A program made the translations under genes and the position numbers. A DNA stretch of 64,000 nucleotides, from assembly GCA_936440205.1 (NCBI GenBank), contig OW387139.1:38156378-38220377 (forward strand), in the 5' to 3' direction. The notes below the pieces were generated by a model, which was not told the origin of the DNA, did no database searches, and saw only the letters and a program-made list of their open reading frames with translations. Shown here in pieces: positions 22,791 through 35,499 of this stretch. Source of the stretch: Lepidonotus clava (taxonomy: Eukaryota > Annelida > Polychaeta > Phyllodocida > Polynoidae). Each line of letters starts with the position of its first letter. Position 1 is the first letter of the stretch.

Positions 22791-24870
22791 GTTGACACCT
22801 AGGGAATACCACATTACATCACAACTCACCTTCCTGCCCTTCCTCCCTCGCTCACCCAGCCAACCCCGCCCTATACCCACCCACCTGATGAGCTGCTCAG
22901 AAGAGGAGACTGACCAGTTGCCACCAAGGGGCTCTGGCAGCGAGCAGACACAAACCAGGACCTCAACCAGCCCGGCACATGCACCTCCCGGCCTGTGACG
23001 GGCGACTGGCGACGTGAGCCAGGGGTGCGACGTGAGCCAGGGGTGCGACGCGGGCCGGGGGGCGACATGGGCCAGGAGTGACGGTCTCTGGTCCACAGCA
23101 GGCGTCATGACAGGCCAGGTGGGGACTGCCGCTGACAGGGGTCCATAGGACACGGTCAGGGGCGGGGGGAGGGCGGCAGGGGCGGGGGAAGGGTGACAGG
23201 GGCGGGGGGCTAAGAAGACAAGGGCGGGGAAAGACCCCATGAGATAACCCAGCCATCGGTGGTCTCCCAGTAGGGATCCAACCCAGCCGAGGTTAGGATA
23301 GGGGATAGTGGATTAATGCCTGGTTGGATAGGGATGGATTAGGGGATTGGCAAGGGAGGGGGGGGGGGGATCTCATTGCCGACAGAGCCCCCCCCCCCCC
23401 CCCCTCCCCCCAGCCCAGCCCATCTAGCCCCGACAGGCCCGAGTGCCTCTGGATGACTGATGGTTGCAGATCATGCCCTGATCTTTACCTGCAAAGCCAG
23501 CCTGCCCCGTCATTATTACCCCCAACCCCTCAACGTCCCCCAACCCCTCAACGCCCCCCCCCCCCCCCAAGCCTGGTTCATCCGCTGCATATTAAACAGA
23601 AAACAGCCCCACAACAGGTCTTGCACACAACACACAGACGCCCCCTATCCTGATGATGGACGTCCGTCCGTAGGGGCGGTGCCTACTAACTCATTACTCT
23701 ACCCCCACCCAAGTCAACACCCCGCCCCTGCTGCCTCTTTGGGGAAGGCCTGTAGGGTTGGGGCTGTCCTTAGGGGTTGGTTAAATTAAGGATAAAGGGG
23801 TGGGGGGATAAAGGGGTGGGGAAATAAGGGGGTAGTGGCCTGCAGACATTGGCTGTCCGGCCCTGTTGGGCTGGTCCTGTTGCAACGGCCCGCGCCTGCC
23901 GAACGGCTTGGGTCTCATCATATTGCGTGTCGAAGGGCCCTTCAGTGGCATTCAGGCCCGGGCCGTCCTTGGGACAACACCCCACCTCCACCACTACCTC
24001 TCCAGCATCAGTGCCCCCAGAACCCATCCCCCGATCCTCCATGGGGGTGGATGGGGGTTATTATAGCTGCTGCGATTGGTATTCCTCCAGCCACTGTCGC
24101 CGTTCCTGCCACTTGCCATGCCGGTGGGGCGGTCACCGGGAGGAGGCCGGCCCGACCCAGGAGCCGGGCTGGTGGTGGTGGTGAGGGTAGTAGGACTAGT
24201 GTGCTGGTGCTGGTAGTTGAACGCCACCCCCACCGCCACCGCGACTCACTGGAGGAAGGTGGGCGGCTGGGGCATGCAGCGACGGCGGCAGCAGTGGTGG
24301 TATAGCATCAGCATCAGTGGTGGCGGCAGCAACGGCGGCGGCGGTGGTGGTGGTGGCAGTATAGGTCTTCTGGTGCCGGCCAGTCAGCCAGAGCCAGCGA
24401 CCCATGCAGCAGCAGCCATTCTTAGGAGGACCAGGATCCCCCCACTGGAGCAACAGTCCACTGAGGCCACAGGAACAGCAGGCAGGCAGCCCTACCCCCA
24501 ACGCCACAGGTGGTGGTGGTGGTGGTGGTAACAATGATCAGCGCGATGAGAGTGGGTGTGGTCGCTGACGAATGCCTCCAGGGTGTTCCTCCAGTCCGTC
24601 CTACAAGTACAACCACACACCACTACTGACTGACCACCCCATGGACATGCACCAATAGCACCAGTAGCACAGAGGCGTCAGTATAGGCAAAGCTTCACGT
24701 GGAGGAACAACAACAACTGCAGGAGGAGGTCACCCCTCATCCTGGAGCAGCGGCTACATGGTGGTACGGTATATAGCATGGAGCACACAGGGTACGTGCA
24801 GGAGGGCCTACTGTACGTGCTGCATGCATGTACATGGCACGCATGCACGCGCGCCAGCAGAATATGTAAT
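22791..24870. other. GC-rich low-complexity island, about 2 kb
   Basis: The sequence is sharply richer in G+C than its surroundings, with many C and G homopolymers, (GGT)n/(GGC)n stretches at 24165-24355 and 24508-24530, and an 18-bp minisatellite at 23008-23080 (GCGACGTGAGCCAGGGGT, about four units). Open frames over 100 codons occur in most frames and are Pro-, Gly- or Ala-biased, so none is accepted. Strong donor-like sites occur on the minus strand (AAG|GTGAGT near 22829). It could be a CpG-island promoter of an unseen gene or a non-coding expansion. Confidence 0.6.
23008..23080. repeat. Minisatellite, 18-bp unit, about four copies
   Basis: Tandem units of GCGACGTGAGCCAGGGGT, with the last units diverged. 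Confidence 0.85.
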
Positions 24871-26529
24871 ATATATACTTCAGCATGCCTATATGTAGTC
24901 TATAGAGTAGTCTTTATAATGGCCTCCTAGCATAGAGAGCTGTCGCCAATACGTCACATAGTAATCTTTTCTGGTCGTTTCTAGCTATCTCTGAATGCTC
25001 ATCGTTTCCTTCATACACTGACAGAAACCTAGTCACTGCTAGTGATACGTTTGAAGGCAACCATTTGTCAACTGGATGGCAGGCTTTTGTTGGTTTGACC
25101 TTTGGTATTGTTGGCACAATTGCCATCCGCAGATGAAAGCATCCTTATAGCAGGTTGCGGACGTCCTGTATGTTATACCGCTGATGTAAGAGGCATTTCT
25201 GCAGCCTCAGCATTCTTTATACGCTGGCAGAGGATGGGGTTGGGATCCACTTGGGTTGTCTATAGAATGTACTATAAGTCAGTCAGGGTTCCTATAGCTG
25301 CCTTGGTCAGCCGTGTATTTATAAAGGCATTGCTGCCGTGGGTCGGAGTGACTGCTTTGCAATCGCACTGTGCTCTGACTACTGGCAGTTTACAATGACC
25401 ATTGGGATAGTGCAGTGAATGGCCACTGGCTCTGTGTACTCACTACTGGCCCTGAACAGTGACCTTGGCACTGTCCAATGACCACTGGCCATATGCAGTT
25501 ACTTCTGAACACTGGCACTGACTTTATACTTGCACTGTACTGAACACTGACCATATGGGGTTACCTATGAACACCGGCCCTTATATGGCCTCTGATAACA
25601 TTGAGTTACTCCATGTACTGTGCACTGAATATTGGTCATATGCAGTGACCATTGGCACTCCCAATGACCTGCACGGTTTAGTAGACAATGTTCATTTGGT
25701 ACGATTATTGGCCTTTAGCACTGGCAAATGACCATTCGAATTCTGTATTCTGTATTGGCAACTGGTCCTCTGCAGTGGCCATTGGCACTATTTACTGACC
25801 ACTATCTATGACTTCTAGCACTGTGCACTGAAAGTACGTGTTCACTACACAATTATACCCCTGGCTATGTGTACTGAAAGGACACGTTTCACTCTGATTG
25901 GAAATACGAATGCCAACCCTCCCCAACCGCCCAGCCATTGTGAAGTCATGAAGTCATATGTTATCAGCCAAAACACTGGCCTATATTATTACTCTGGTGT
26001 CGTGATGTTGCTCCGGCCTGGCGGGGGAGAGGCCGTAGGGGGTAGTCATACACAGCGGAGTCCTCTAAATCATGCATGCCATGGTGATATTGATGATATT
26101 ACATACATCCTATATACCAAGTTTTAGTCCACCACACACACACAAACACTTCATTTTCACTTCCCCACCGCCAACCTATGGCCTTTTAATTTGGCTGCCC
26201 TCCGAGCCCAATTTAACAAAGTGACTAAGGGAGAGTTAACTCACAGCCCTGGACCCATATTGGAACTGGTTGGCAGAGTCTGTGATAGATACATACACAC
26301 ATCACGCCCACTATATATAGAACCCAGCCATATAAAACAACCCCCATCCAAACCCCACCCACCCGCCCACCCAACTACCCACAGCCCACCGTGCCAAACC
26401 ACGCATGCCCATTTTCAGGCAGCTCTGTATGTAAGCCTCACAAAGACAGGGGGCATTTAGTCGTTATTGCGTGACCGCTTTTAAAGCCACTAAGCCTAGA
26501 TCAATACCAAAGCGCTGTGCAAGTCATAA
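24871..26529. other. No gene recognised; includes a diffuse repeat at 25390-25850
   Basis: A 98-codon frame at 25102-25398 has no recognised relative. From 25390 to 25850 short words such as CACTGGC, TGACCA and CATATGCAGT recur irregularly, like an old, scrambled minisatellite. Confidence 0.5.
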
Positions 26530-26830
26530 TTTTCCCATCGATGCCATTTACAAGGACCCTTCCTCCACGGTGGGCGCCCCAGCCATCCAGGGGGTGGCGG
26601 CGCTGTCGGCGCTATAGTATCGGCCGTGTGTTGTTTCCATGACAACCTGTGAATACCCTACAGGAAATTTCCCTGCCTCCAGAAGTTGGCATGATTCTCC
26701 CCTGTTAGACTGCATCATATTGCGGACGGAAAGCATTCCCCGAAGGGCGCCGACTGTTACTAATAGAGGGTTTTCTGGTTGCTTTACCACATTCTGGACG
26801 GCCTCCGGGTAAAAACGCCAGCAAGAACCA
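26530..26830. promoter_or_regulatory. GC-richer patch with an RFX X-box
   Basis: It contains GTTTCCATGACAAC (26633-26646), an X-box-type palindrome recognised by RFX factors, within a CpG-bearing patch. A 100-codon minus-strand frame (26548-26850) covers it but matches nothing known. An enhancer or promoter is inferred only from composition and the motif. Confidence 0.35.
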
Positions 26831-26859
26831 TTTTCCTTCATTTTAGTCATTTGGGTTTC

Positions 26860-28024
26860 CTCATGTTTCCTTCGCTTCTCTTCTTACAATTCGTTTTTCC
26901 CTGAACTTTATTTTATGCAAAAATATTGCCCTTAATTACCAATGGAACATTTTTTGTCCCCTTCATTCTTTTTTTTTGCGTTGGTTTACCATACTAAAAT
27001 TACTCTAAAATTACCATATTAAAACTACTGTAAAAACAGAGAACAGCTTAAAAAACCTCAATTGGTCTTTATACCCTTAACCTTTGTTTTCCTTATTTCC
27101 TAATTGTCCATGTTATTTTTCCTATTTCCCCTATCTCCTTTTGTTTTCCCAGTTCCCCTTTATTCACCCCTTTGTCTGCATGCAGACAAGGGCTTCAGGG
27201 GGAGAATTCTATGGCGGACGAGTCTAGCATGACATGAGCCGTACGTTTGTTCTTGTGAAGGCATTGTGTGTCGTCCAGAGACTGAGTGGTCCTTTCAGAC
27301 TCTGACCCGCTGCTGTTGGTCCCCAATAGAGGGTATTGGCGCTGAATAGAGGGAATTGGCACTCAATAGAGGGACCGGCAACTCATCAGTTGACTCCGCT
27401 TTGGGCTTGAGAGAATTAAGCCATTCGCCCCGTTTAGAAGCTTTAGCAGACAAGAGAGTTAAAGGGAAATGATTAAGCCATTCAGGATGTGACTGAATCT
27501 CGTAGGGCTTTAATCCGGTGAATTGAGCCGTTCATTTAGTGGAATGCTAATAATTTGGTCCTTTCCTGGAATGATTAATCCATTCATTTAGAGCGTTCAG
27601 AGTCGTTCATTTGGCGACATGATACTGATTTTCAGCAGAAATCAATGAATCATTCATTCAAATTCTTTAACGGATTCAGAAAATCTTCTATACAACAACA
27701 TGGAAACTTGATTCTCCCCACAGGTTTTTCATGGAAACTTGATTCTTCCTACAGTTTTTGCAAAGTAGGCAGTTTTATTGGCTATAGACCTATAGACACA
27801 ATAACGAATGCATATTATCTAGCAAGTCACTTAACTGTAAGAAGCTGCTAGTCACATATTATTCAGCATCAAGTTCCATGTGTTGTATAGAGTTGCCTGC
27901 AGTGTTTTTCCTTTTTGAGCACATCGAGACTTTCGTCAGATTTCGCTAGACTGAAACATTTATTAGCACTACACGCAATCCCCATGTTCTACTCGGTCCA
28001 AAAGCCCTGCCATTCATTCAAATG
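26860..28024. other. No gene recognised; short homeodomain-like repeats near 27400-27650
   Basis: Words such as ATTCATTTAG, GATTAA(G/T)CCATTC and the block AATAGAGGGA(A/C) recur several times. They look like a decayed tandem array or a cluster of AT-rich binding sites. Confidence 0.4.
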
Positions 28025-28247
28025 TAAAGGCTGTATTATTCCACTCTGCAATTGTTCTCGCGATTCCTGAAATTACAGATGGGAATAACGCCTAATTAGA
28101 GATATGTTATATATCATTGAAAAGGATTTTCAATTCTCTTTCAAATGAAATACAGCATATATATGGATTTGTTTACTATTCCTCGTTGCACATTAGAAAT
28201 TATCAAATTATCGATAGACAAAATCGCCTAGTGGAATACAGGCTTTA
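28025..28247. mobile_element. MITE, CCACTAGGCG family, copy 2 (diverged)
   Basis: The right end AAATCGCCTAGTGGAATACA followed by GGCTTTA is well kept; the left end TAAAGGCTGTATTATTCCAC is a diverged inverted copy. About 220 bp, no open frame. Confidence 0.62.
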
Positions 28248-29180
28248 ATCTCCAGAGTCAAGTTTTCTCAATCATCCGCAAACATGACAAAGAAGTCTCG
28301 GGGGAGCAGCGTTTTCACAACACAGCTCTATAGATTCATATTGCTTTGGTATATGGAAGGAAAAAACCCAAGGCAGCATTGCCATCAGATTCTAGAAACT
28401 ACAATCAAGAGTCTTATACTTATATTATTTTGTAAAGTTTTTGTAGGATAGATTAATGTTGGCCAGCTAAATGACTCCCGTCTGCCGTGCAAGTTACTTG
28501 GAAGACCACCAAAACAATGTAGCCTGTTTTTATAGACACCTTATTGCCCATCAATGTTGGAAATGCATTGTCCCATGTGGCTTTGCAAACAGTATACTAA
28601 GTTTTTCTCCTTGGAGGATCATATTTAGATTAAATACATTGCTTGTTGATCGAAGAAAGAACAGCGGTCGTTTACCAAATGGGCAAGCTATTAGGAACAT
28701 AACCAAGATTATATGCTATGTGTTTTTTTGTGTGTGTGACAGCTCACTGTTTGGCAATGTTGGAAAGGCCTCTTCTCAGTTGATTTGGCCATATAGAAAA
28801 CACTGTTTTTTGACGTTGTGTGTTTCTATATACCCGCCATAATGTCTGCAAGCTTTGAATCTGTGCATGCAGCGGACATAATGTATTCGCTTGGCGTGAG
28901 CTGCTCGACATGGCTTTTTTGCTCATACTTGCTCGCCTTGGTGTACTCTTTGATCTTTATATCTTGCTTTAACATTTATGAGTTCTTCTATGCTTGCCGC
29001 TGTATAGGCCATGTTCCCTGTCATGCAAAGCATGTTTTATGATTCTTTCTTCTCATGAACTCCATTTTATTATCTAAAAAAACTACTTGAGTGTGTTATG
29101 TATTTATCCACTCAACTCAAATTGTTATGAACAAGTGTGGGAACTCTGGAAATGTATCTGGAAGTCCACGGAGGGGTCCT
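28248..29180. other. No gene recognised
   Basis: A 123-codon frame at 28471-28842 is the longest here; its composition looks random and it lacks splice support. One GAGCTGCTC motif lies at 28898-28906. Confidence 0.45.
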
Positions 29181-29190
29181 TCATGGATGC

Positions 29191-29431
29191 CTACTGTTGG
29201 CCCCTAGGAATCCAGACCAACCCACTTTGGATGAGTGAGTGAGTGTTTGATCCGGAGTAGTCCTGGGCTGGACGGATCCTGGATCCGCAGGGATTCGCCA
29301 GGCAGGCCTCCGGTCCACCACCACCATCACCACGTCCTCCTTCTGCTCCTCCTGACTCCACCACTCCTCCAAGGTTGTACTCTATCACGTCTATAGTGAT
29401 ATATCCTGGAAGAACGGAGAAAAGGGGCACA
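29191..29431 (-). other. Candidate 3'-terminal exon, Gly-rich, unrecognised
   Basis: On the minus strand a very good acceptor (TTTTCTCCGTTCTTCCAG) is followed by an open frame reading YITIDVIEYNLGGVVESGG and then a Gly-rich stretch, ending at a TAG near 29191. An AATAAA signal (minus strand) lies about 120 bp further on near 29068. The geometry fits a last exon, but other frames are also open and no domain is recognised. Confidence 0.25.
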
Positions 29432-30699
29432 TTTACCAAGATATAGGATTTGTGTGGTAGCACAATGGATATCATACATATTTGTCCCATAGTCATACAT
29501 TAGTAATTTACGTAGGAATCAATGATAAAGCAGGTCCAGTTTTTATGTTACATTGAAACATTTAATAACATAGCTTTATAAGTATTTTTTCATAAACATT
29601 AATCGACGATATGTATAGTGAATGCGATAAATCCTCTGGGGTAGCAGAACATTATGTATTACTTTATATTAAAGGCAGTTTTTAAAAGGCCCCATTGATA
29701 ACCTCTAACCCCTATAACAATTAAACGGCCGCCAACTACTCCATGATAACAACTACTACCACTACTTCTACTACTGCTACTACTGCCTCACACTACTCGG
29801 CTGAGTTCGGTCGGTTGACATCAGCTCCTGCCTGTGGCCCACAAACCCGACAGGCAGAGTTGGAGACAACAAACTGAGCCGCCGTTCACGCCTCCTCTGC
29901 CACCTCTCCCTCCTCTTCTCTCCTTAGTGGAGGCAAGGCTGAGTTACTAACACCTGCTTCAAGGGAATCTGAACGGCAATGAACTCTTACTCATGACACT
30001 ACTTGGAGCTGGTACTAACACATGACTGCTTGGATTGAGTGCATGGGGTACACTGGTGAAACGTGTTCTGCTATTGGAATGAGTTAAGGGTGTGTTCTGA
30101 TGCTTTCTGTGCATGATGGTATATATTTTTAACAATGTTTAAACAGTGTTATATATGGAATTTCATAGGTACAATTAGAATAGGTGTTTATGAATTGAAA
30201 TAGTACAGGCAGGAAGATCAGTTCAAACAGGATAGGTGTCTATGTAATAATAGTACAGATTGGTTAACGAGTTAAAATAATATAGGCGTATTCATGAATT
30301 CAAATAGTGTATACTTAAAGGTTGTTAATGAATACAAACATGGGTGGTTTATTAATGAAGTAAAACTGTGAAGTTGTGTTTATGAAGTCAAACGTGCAAT
30401 AGTTGATCATAGACTTCAGAATAAGAAAATGTGAGAGCGGCTGATATTAACTTTATTTCAAATCTTTAATGTATCAAGGGAGTTGTATACACATATATAA
30501 GAATGATTCTTGCAACTATAACTTTGAATCAAGCCAGACCTATTTAATAAATGTAAAATTATTCCTTCTTATTCAAGATAAATCTTATAGTTATGTGTAT
30601 AGCTCCTCCTACATTTAAATCATATCTCAGATGGAATTAAACATGGCTGTTACATCAGCAATCTCTTAAAGTGTCTTTCAGGAATACCTATATACATAA
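29432..30699. other. No gene recognised
   Basis: AT-rich sequence with a short (ACT)n stretch near 29748-29790 and mildly repetitive words (TAGTACAG, GAATTCAAATAG, GAAGTCAAA) at 30180-30400. Confidence 0.45.
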
Positions 30700-32450
30700 C
30701 TGAGGAATACAGTGGAAGATATTTCTGAACTGAGAGGTTCTCATCTACTATTTGTCATGACATTTTCAGCACAATATCAACAATATTACAAAGCTGATTT
30801 AAGGGATGATGAGAGTGGGGTCGCTTCGTTTTTCTATCTCCCATCAAATAATGTCAGATGTAATGGCCCCAGTAAATTACACCCTCAGATTCCAATCCGC
30901 AGGCAGATCACTTGTCGCCTGTCACTGACGTCAGATAAGAAACATGGTTAATGGTTTAAAACGGATCAAAATGTAATTAAAACATCCAAGAGATGTGATT
31001 AAGCTGCGGAAATTACCAGTTTTACTTTGCTTTATTTTTTATACATAAAACAAGGTGAAAGTTGCATCTGAAAACGTGTTTTTCTTCCGACATTCCGACG
31101 TATTTGATGTATCTCTTGTGATATCGTTATAGATAGGCCCTGGTGGAAGTATGTATGACAGGCATTGTGTCTATAATAAATTAGGGGATGGTAATTGATG
31201 TGCAGAGTCGCATTGCTCATTAGTAATCTGCCAGTGCCTTAGCTAATAATAGCCTCATGGTGAGGGGCTCCTGCCATTGCTGAGCAGCTCATGCAGGGTG
31301 TTCTTACACCAAATTCCTGATGCAGATAGTATAACATGATACCGTAGGACAATATCCCATGATACAATAAGATAATAAAATAAAAGGAAAAAATAACATT
31401 TACATCATAAAAAGTAAATGAAAAAGTACTAAATTACTTGAAGCATATTTGTCATATTAATGATTAATAAGGAATGTATAATGCTTTATATGTCCCATTT
31501 ATATGAATCTGACATGGTAATATTCCAAACCAAAAAGATACTTATGTAAGTGATCTTGTCATATAATAATCTACTGTTCACAAATATGCCATCCCAAGGC
31601 TAACTCATTGTTGTGACCCCATCTGCAGATGATCTATGCGCGAGCTGCTCATCAGAGGGGCAGGGTAAGGGGAAGTGTTGATCAATGTTTTTCTATATGA
31701 TGAGTGACTCGGCCGACAGTTGGCTCCGTCTCCGGCTGTCTGTACCCCAGCCGCTCTCTATAATAACGATGGACCCTATAATAATGATGGATCAGGCTCC
31801 TCCCCGGCCATCATTACTTGAGGTGCCTCCAGCGGCCATCATTAATACCTGAGGTGATATTTGGGGCTAAAACAGGCCAGTGTTCGATTAATGCGGCTGG
31901 GCCGCGCCGCTAAGACAGGCAATTAGGTTAAGCAGTCCGTTGTCACCTTCTATTCATTTGCTAATTAAGTCCACGGGGGGATGGGGAAAACAATAATTAC
32001 TGGTTTGTTATGATTGATGTCCCGGTATGATCCGCGGATCCCAATCGCACACATTGATGGTCGTTCCAGAATATATATTGCTGTTTTAATGGTGTTATCC
32101 CCCGTCGTTGACATAGGAAAGAATTAATAGATATCATGTATTTCCTTGTATGTGATATAACCCAAAAGACTATTTGAGCTCAAGTCCACCAAGACAGTGG
32201 GGTTCTAATCAAAATTGCCATTTGTGTGGTTAATTAAACGCCCGTCCGCCCCCTGCTCTTTTCATTACGCCCTTGGGAGGCTAATTACGCTAATGTGTTA
32301 TGAACGCTGGGGCATAGAGCCACGACAATTAAAACAGTAATTCGGTGGGATTAAGGCAAAAGTTGTTATTGGCAGATCTTTAAAATAATGTTGGAGAAAG
32401 TCGATTAATGTGGCGGTATGTCTTGTGATTGATTTGGCCAAAAGGAGTAA
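30700..32450. promoter_or_regulatory. Cluster of candidate conserved non-coding elements
   Basis: Several GC-balanced patches have no open frame but are dense in transcription-factor-like sites: a perfect CRE TGACGTCA (30926-30933), homeodomain TAATTA and CTAATTAAG words, GATTGAT words, and two GAGCTGCTC motifs (31282-31290 and 31642-31650). Such texture is typical of developmental enhancers in gene deserts. This is inference only; conservation cannot be tested here. Confidence 0.35.
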
Positions 32451-32460
32451 CGGGGGCTTA

Positions 32461-32519
32461 GGAAGCAACTGTAATTGTGCTGAGGAAGCAACTGTAATTT
32501 AGGCCTAGGAAGCAACTGG
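32461..32519. repeat. Short tandem repeat of GGAAGCAACTGTAATT, three units
   Basis: Three copies spaced about 26-27 bp apart, the last truncated after CAACT. A TAGGCCTA octamer lies at 32500-32507. Confidence 0.8.
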
Positions 32520-33065
32520 TGTGACGACCCTTTTATTGTCTGACAGGCTTATCGATTGTTACACTTTGTAGTTAATGGGGAAGGTGGGAATGTGGCCCTT
32601 CCCTTAAATTTGGTCTGTGGTTGATGTTACGTGTATTACTGGTGTATGTTCCTGAGTTCATATTCAGGGATTGGCCATTATTAGGTAAGGGCAGGAGGCG
32701 TTCAAGGCCCACATCCCGTTTGGGATAAAGACTCTGAATTTTTTTAAAAAGAAATAAGAGGGTAATGCACGAAACCACTATCGTTTGAACAAATATACTG
32801 TACTCTAATAATATGCTTAGAAGGGCTCAGGTTTTTGTTCTTGAAAGAAATCAACGTTACCATATGTACCCTCACTTCGGTTTTAGAGGGAATTATTGGT
32901 TATCAGGTAAAATTGTCATGAATCAGTTTTCATGTTTGGTGAAAAGGTTATGTCATATATCATTATTAAAATCATATATATAATTATGTACACTTTCAAA
33001 GGTATATCAATATCCATAACATTGTTATTATCCTGTTGTGTTTGGTGTAAGTGCATAGAAAAAAA

Positions 33066-33234
33066 GGGCCTTCCATTTAGTATTTATTCGCACATTTCAA
33101 AATATCTCAGACCCTCCCCATCCCCCTTGTGCAACAATACGCATTGGATGTTTACTAGAATGTACGCACATTTTCAAAAATCTCAGACCCCCTTCCCCCA
33201 CCCCTTGATGCGTACATACTTAATGGAAGGCCCC
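33066..33234 (+). mobile_element. MITE, GGGGCCTTCCAT family, copy 2
   Basis: The left terminus GGGCCTTCCATTTAGTA and right terminus TACTTAATGGAAGGCCCC match copy 1. The internal CGCACATTT units with C-rich tails are also conserved. It lies about 0.8 kb from copy 3, which is inserted in the opposite orientation. Confidence 0.85.
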
Positions 33235-33659
33235 AAATGAAAAAGTCCAGTGATGTTCAAGGATTATTCATATGTTTTCATCGTAGGGACCTAGAAAAAC
33301 GGTTTTCTATTAATAAAAAAAAACACGTTTAATGTGAAATTTATGATTAAATGTTAGTATTCAGGTTCTACAGAAAGTAGATTCATGATTACCATTCTAT
33401 TTATCTGTATAATTTTTATGTAAATTGTGATATCGCATATTGAAACTAAATGCACAATCTAGATCTTTCACACTATGCAATGCCCAACCGTTGAATCATA
33501 GAACTAATCAGAATGCCCCAGGTGTAGTAACATATGTAACATTACAGCAAGTTCGTAGAACAGGTGTGAATTCATTCATTATATATTGAATATTCTTTTA
33601 GAAAAAAATCTAAATAATGTATAAGCATAGACCTCATGTTTCCAAGAAGGAAGTCTTAC

Positions 33660-33800
33660 ATCAATTTCTCTTGGTTTTCAGCCCACCGGAAGTCTAGTCC
33701 ACACCATTTGTAAGGGCGTCGTTGATTGGCTAATCGGCGTGAGGCAGGGCACCCGTCCATAAGGCCTGGTCGGTGCAGGCGCCTGAGGTAAGGCTTTTAG
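33660..33800. promoter_or_regulatory. Splice-bounded block with ETS and inverted CCAAT sites
   Basis: A block of about 108 bp lies between a good acceptor (CTCTTGGTTTTCAG) and donor (CTGAG|GTAAGG). All three plus-strand frames contain a stop, so it is not an internal coding exon; it could be an exon of a non-coding or 5'UTR transcript. It contains ACCGGAAGT (33685-33693) and GATTGGCTAATC. Confidence 0.3.
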
Positions 33801-34048
33801 TCTTGGATCTTTTCTTTTCAGGAATAACAGGAGCTGTCTCCTAAATCATTATATAACCCGGAGGTTTCCATGCATGGAGAACATTAAGGTGTCAACAAAG
33901 TATATAAGGTATTCATGGGTTTAGATGTGTTTTACCTTGTCTTTTATTGCTCCATTGATTGGGAGAATGATAATGTAAGGAGTGCTTGTATTTACATGAT
34001 TCTTAGTTTGTTAAGATGAGGCATAGTTTGTATGCTATATTACAGTAT

Positions 34049-34197
34049 GGGGCCTTATCAAGGGAGGGAGGGTGGGTTGGAATTTTTCTAATGTGCGTAC
34101 GTTCTAGTACAAATCCAGTGCGTACTCTCGCCAAAGAGGGCGTGGGGGATCTGAATTTTTGTCAAATGTGTACGTATTTAATGGATTGGAAGGCCCC
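34049..34197 (-). mobile_element. MITE, GGGGCCTTCCAT family, copy 3 (inverted, diverged)
   Basis: Read on the minus strand it begins GGGGCCTTCCAATCCATTAA, then shows the same TACGTACAC, GTACTAGAACGTACGCACAT and C-rich blocks as the other copies. The plus-strand left terminus is eroded (GGGGCCTTATC). Confidence 0.75.
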
Positions 34198-35490
34198 TAT
34201 GCACAAAATTGGGCAACACAAATGATATACCGGACTACTAAACCTGTGCCAGAATAAGAAATCCCATCATATTTTATAGCCCAAAGATGCACATATAGTC
34301 AATCTGCTAAAAGGTCCAAGTACCTACTTAATAGAGTTAATGAAAAGATTACTTGTAATAAAACTGTGACTGAGACCATGTCATACCCTTAGGAATTGCG
34401 ATTACTATAGTACCGCCAGGCATGAAATATAACCACCCACCCACCGATCTAGTTCACTTCACAAATTGATCACCTTGGTCAATCCATAAAAGATTGGCCA
34501 CCCATCCGCCCCTGTGTGCGCCTAATCGTCTACACTGTTTAATAACCGACTGAAAGCCGGTCGATTCTCTTTCGGATCTGAAATATTGGCGGCGTAAAGC
34601 CATTGAGGTGACTGCTCCAGCGGCATTGTCCGTGTTTGTCCGCCCCACACAGCCCTGACTGTCCGATTACACTGATTGGGGTGGCCTCCCTCCAGGGCGC
34701 GGGTCAGCCTGCCTCCAGGGTCCGACCGGCCCGTTACATTAGAATGCAGGGGGCACTTTGGGTTTGAAAGATGGGTCATCTTGGGTCGTTTTCAGCCGGG
34801 GATATGGGTGAATTAATAAGATCAGATACTTCTTGATTAGGCCATATGTGGATTTTGTCCTTATTGATGGACAAGACCACTAAAGACCGGGTGGGGGGCT
34901 GTTAAATCATGTTTATGGGGGCCCCCTCCCCCGTACATTCATGTTTTTGCCCCCCCCCCCCACCCTACGAATTCCTGGATCCGCCCTTGAACCTGGTTAT
35001 ATTGCTAAACCGTACAGTTCCTTAATGTTGTCGAATTGGGAGATTAGTTGTAAATATTATGACAATGCCAATAACTGCATGTAAGAAAAGAAGTAAGGTA
35101 TCGATGAATAGGGCATGCATGTAGTTTCCTCCATCGTTCCTGTTAATTCAAACGTTTCTGTAATGGAGTTCCTAGGTATTTGTAGCCTATTTCAGCCTAC
35201 TGCTCGGTTCCAAAACATCTGTTGAACTACATCGAATTAAATGCTATAAATATCTTATCATTAATATCTTTAGATTGGCTTTACAAACCACTGGGGGTCC
35301 AAACCGATCAAGTTCCGATCCTTCGAATTTGAAAAATCATGACCAAGGTAGCCCTTACATGCGTTGGACCATCCCAGGAATGAGCAGATGACATGCAACC
35401 CTGAAAAGAAGGCAACTGCCAAAAATGGAGGGGAAAAAAGGGGAAAAAAAGAAAAAAAAATCGCCCATAGTTCGAAAAGCATGTAGTATC
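34198..35490. other. No gene recognised; one element terminus
   Basis: A GC-richer patch at 34600-34790 contains the 19-mer shared in inverted form with 59183-59201. At 34973-34989 the sequence TCCTGGATCCGCCCTTG is a terminus of the GGCGGATCCAG element family. Confidence 0.4.
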
Positions 35491-35499
35491 CCCCCTAGA

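Noticed and set aside
22602-23240. 212-codon minus-strand open frame, the longest in the window
   Set aside because: Its C-terminal part runs through the TAAA simple repeat and C-run, and the rest is Pro/Ala/Gly-biased GC-rich sequence. Open frames occur in most other frames here.
28471-28842. 123-codon plus-strand frame
   Set aside because: The composition looks random, no known family matches and there is no splice or promoter support.
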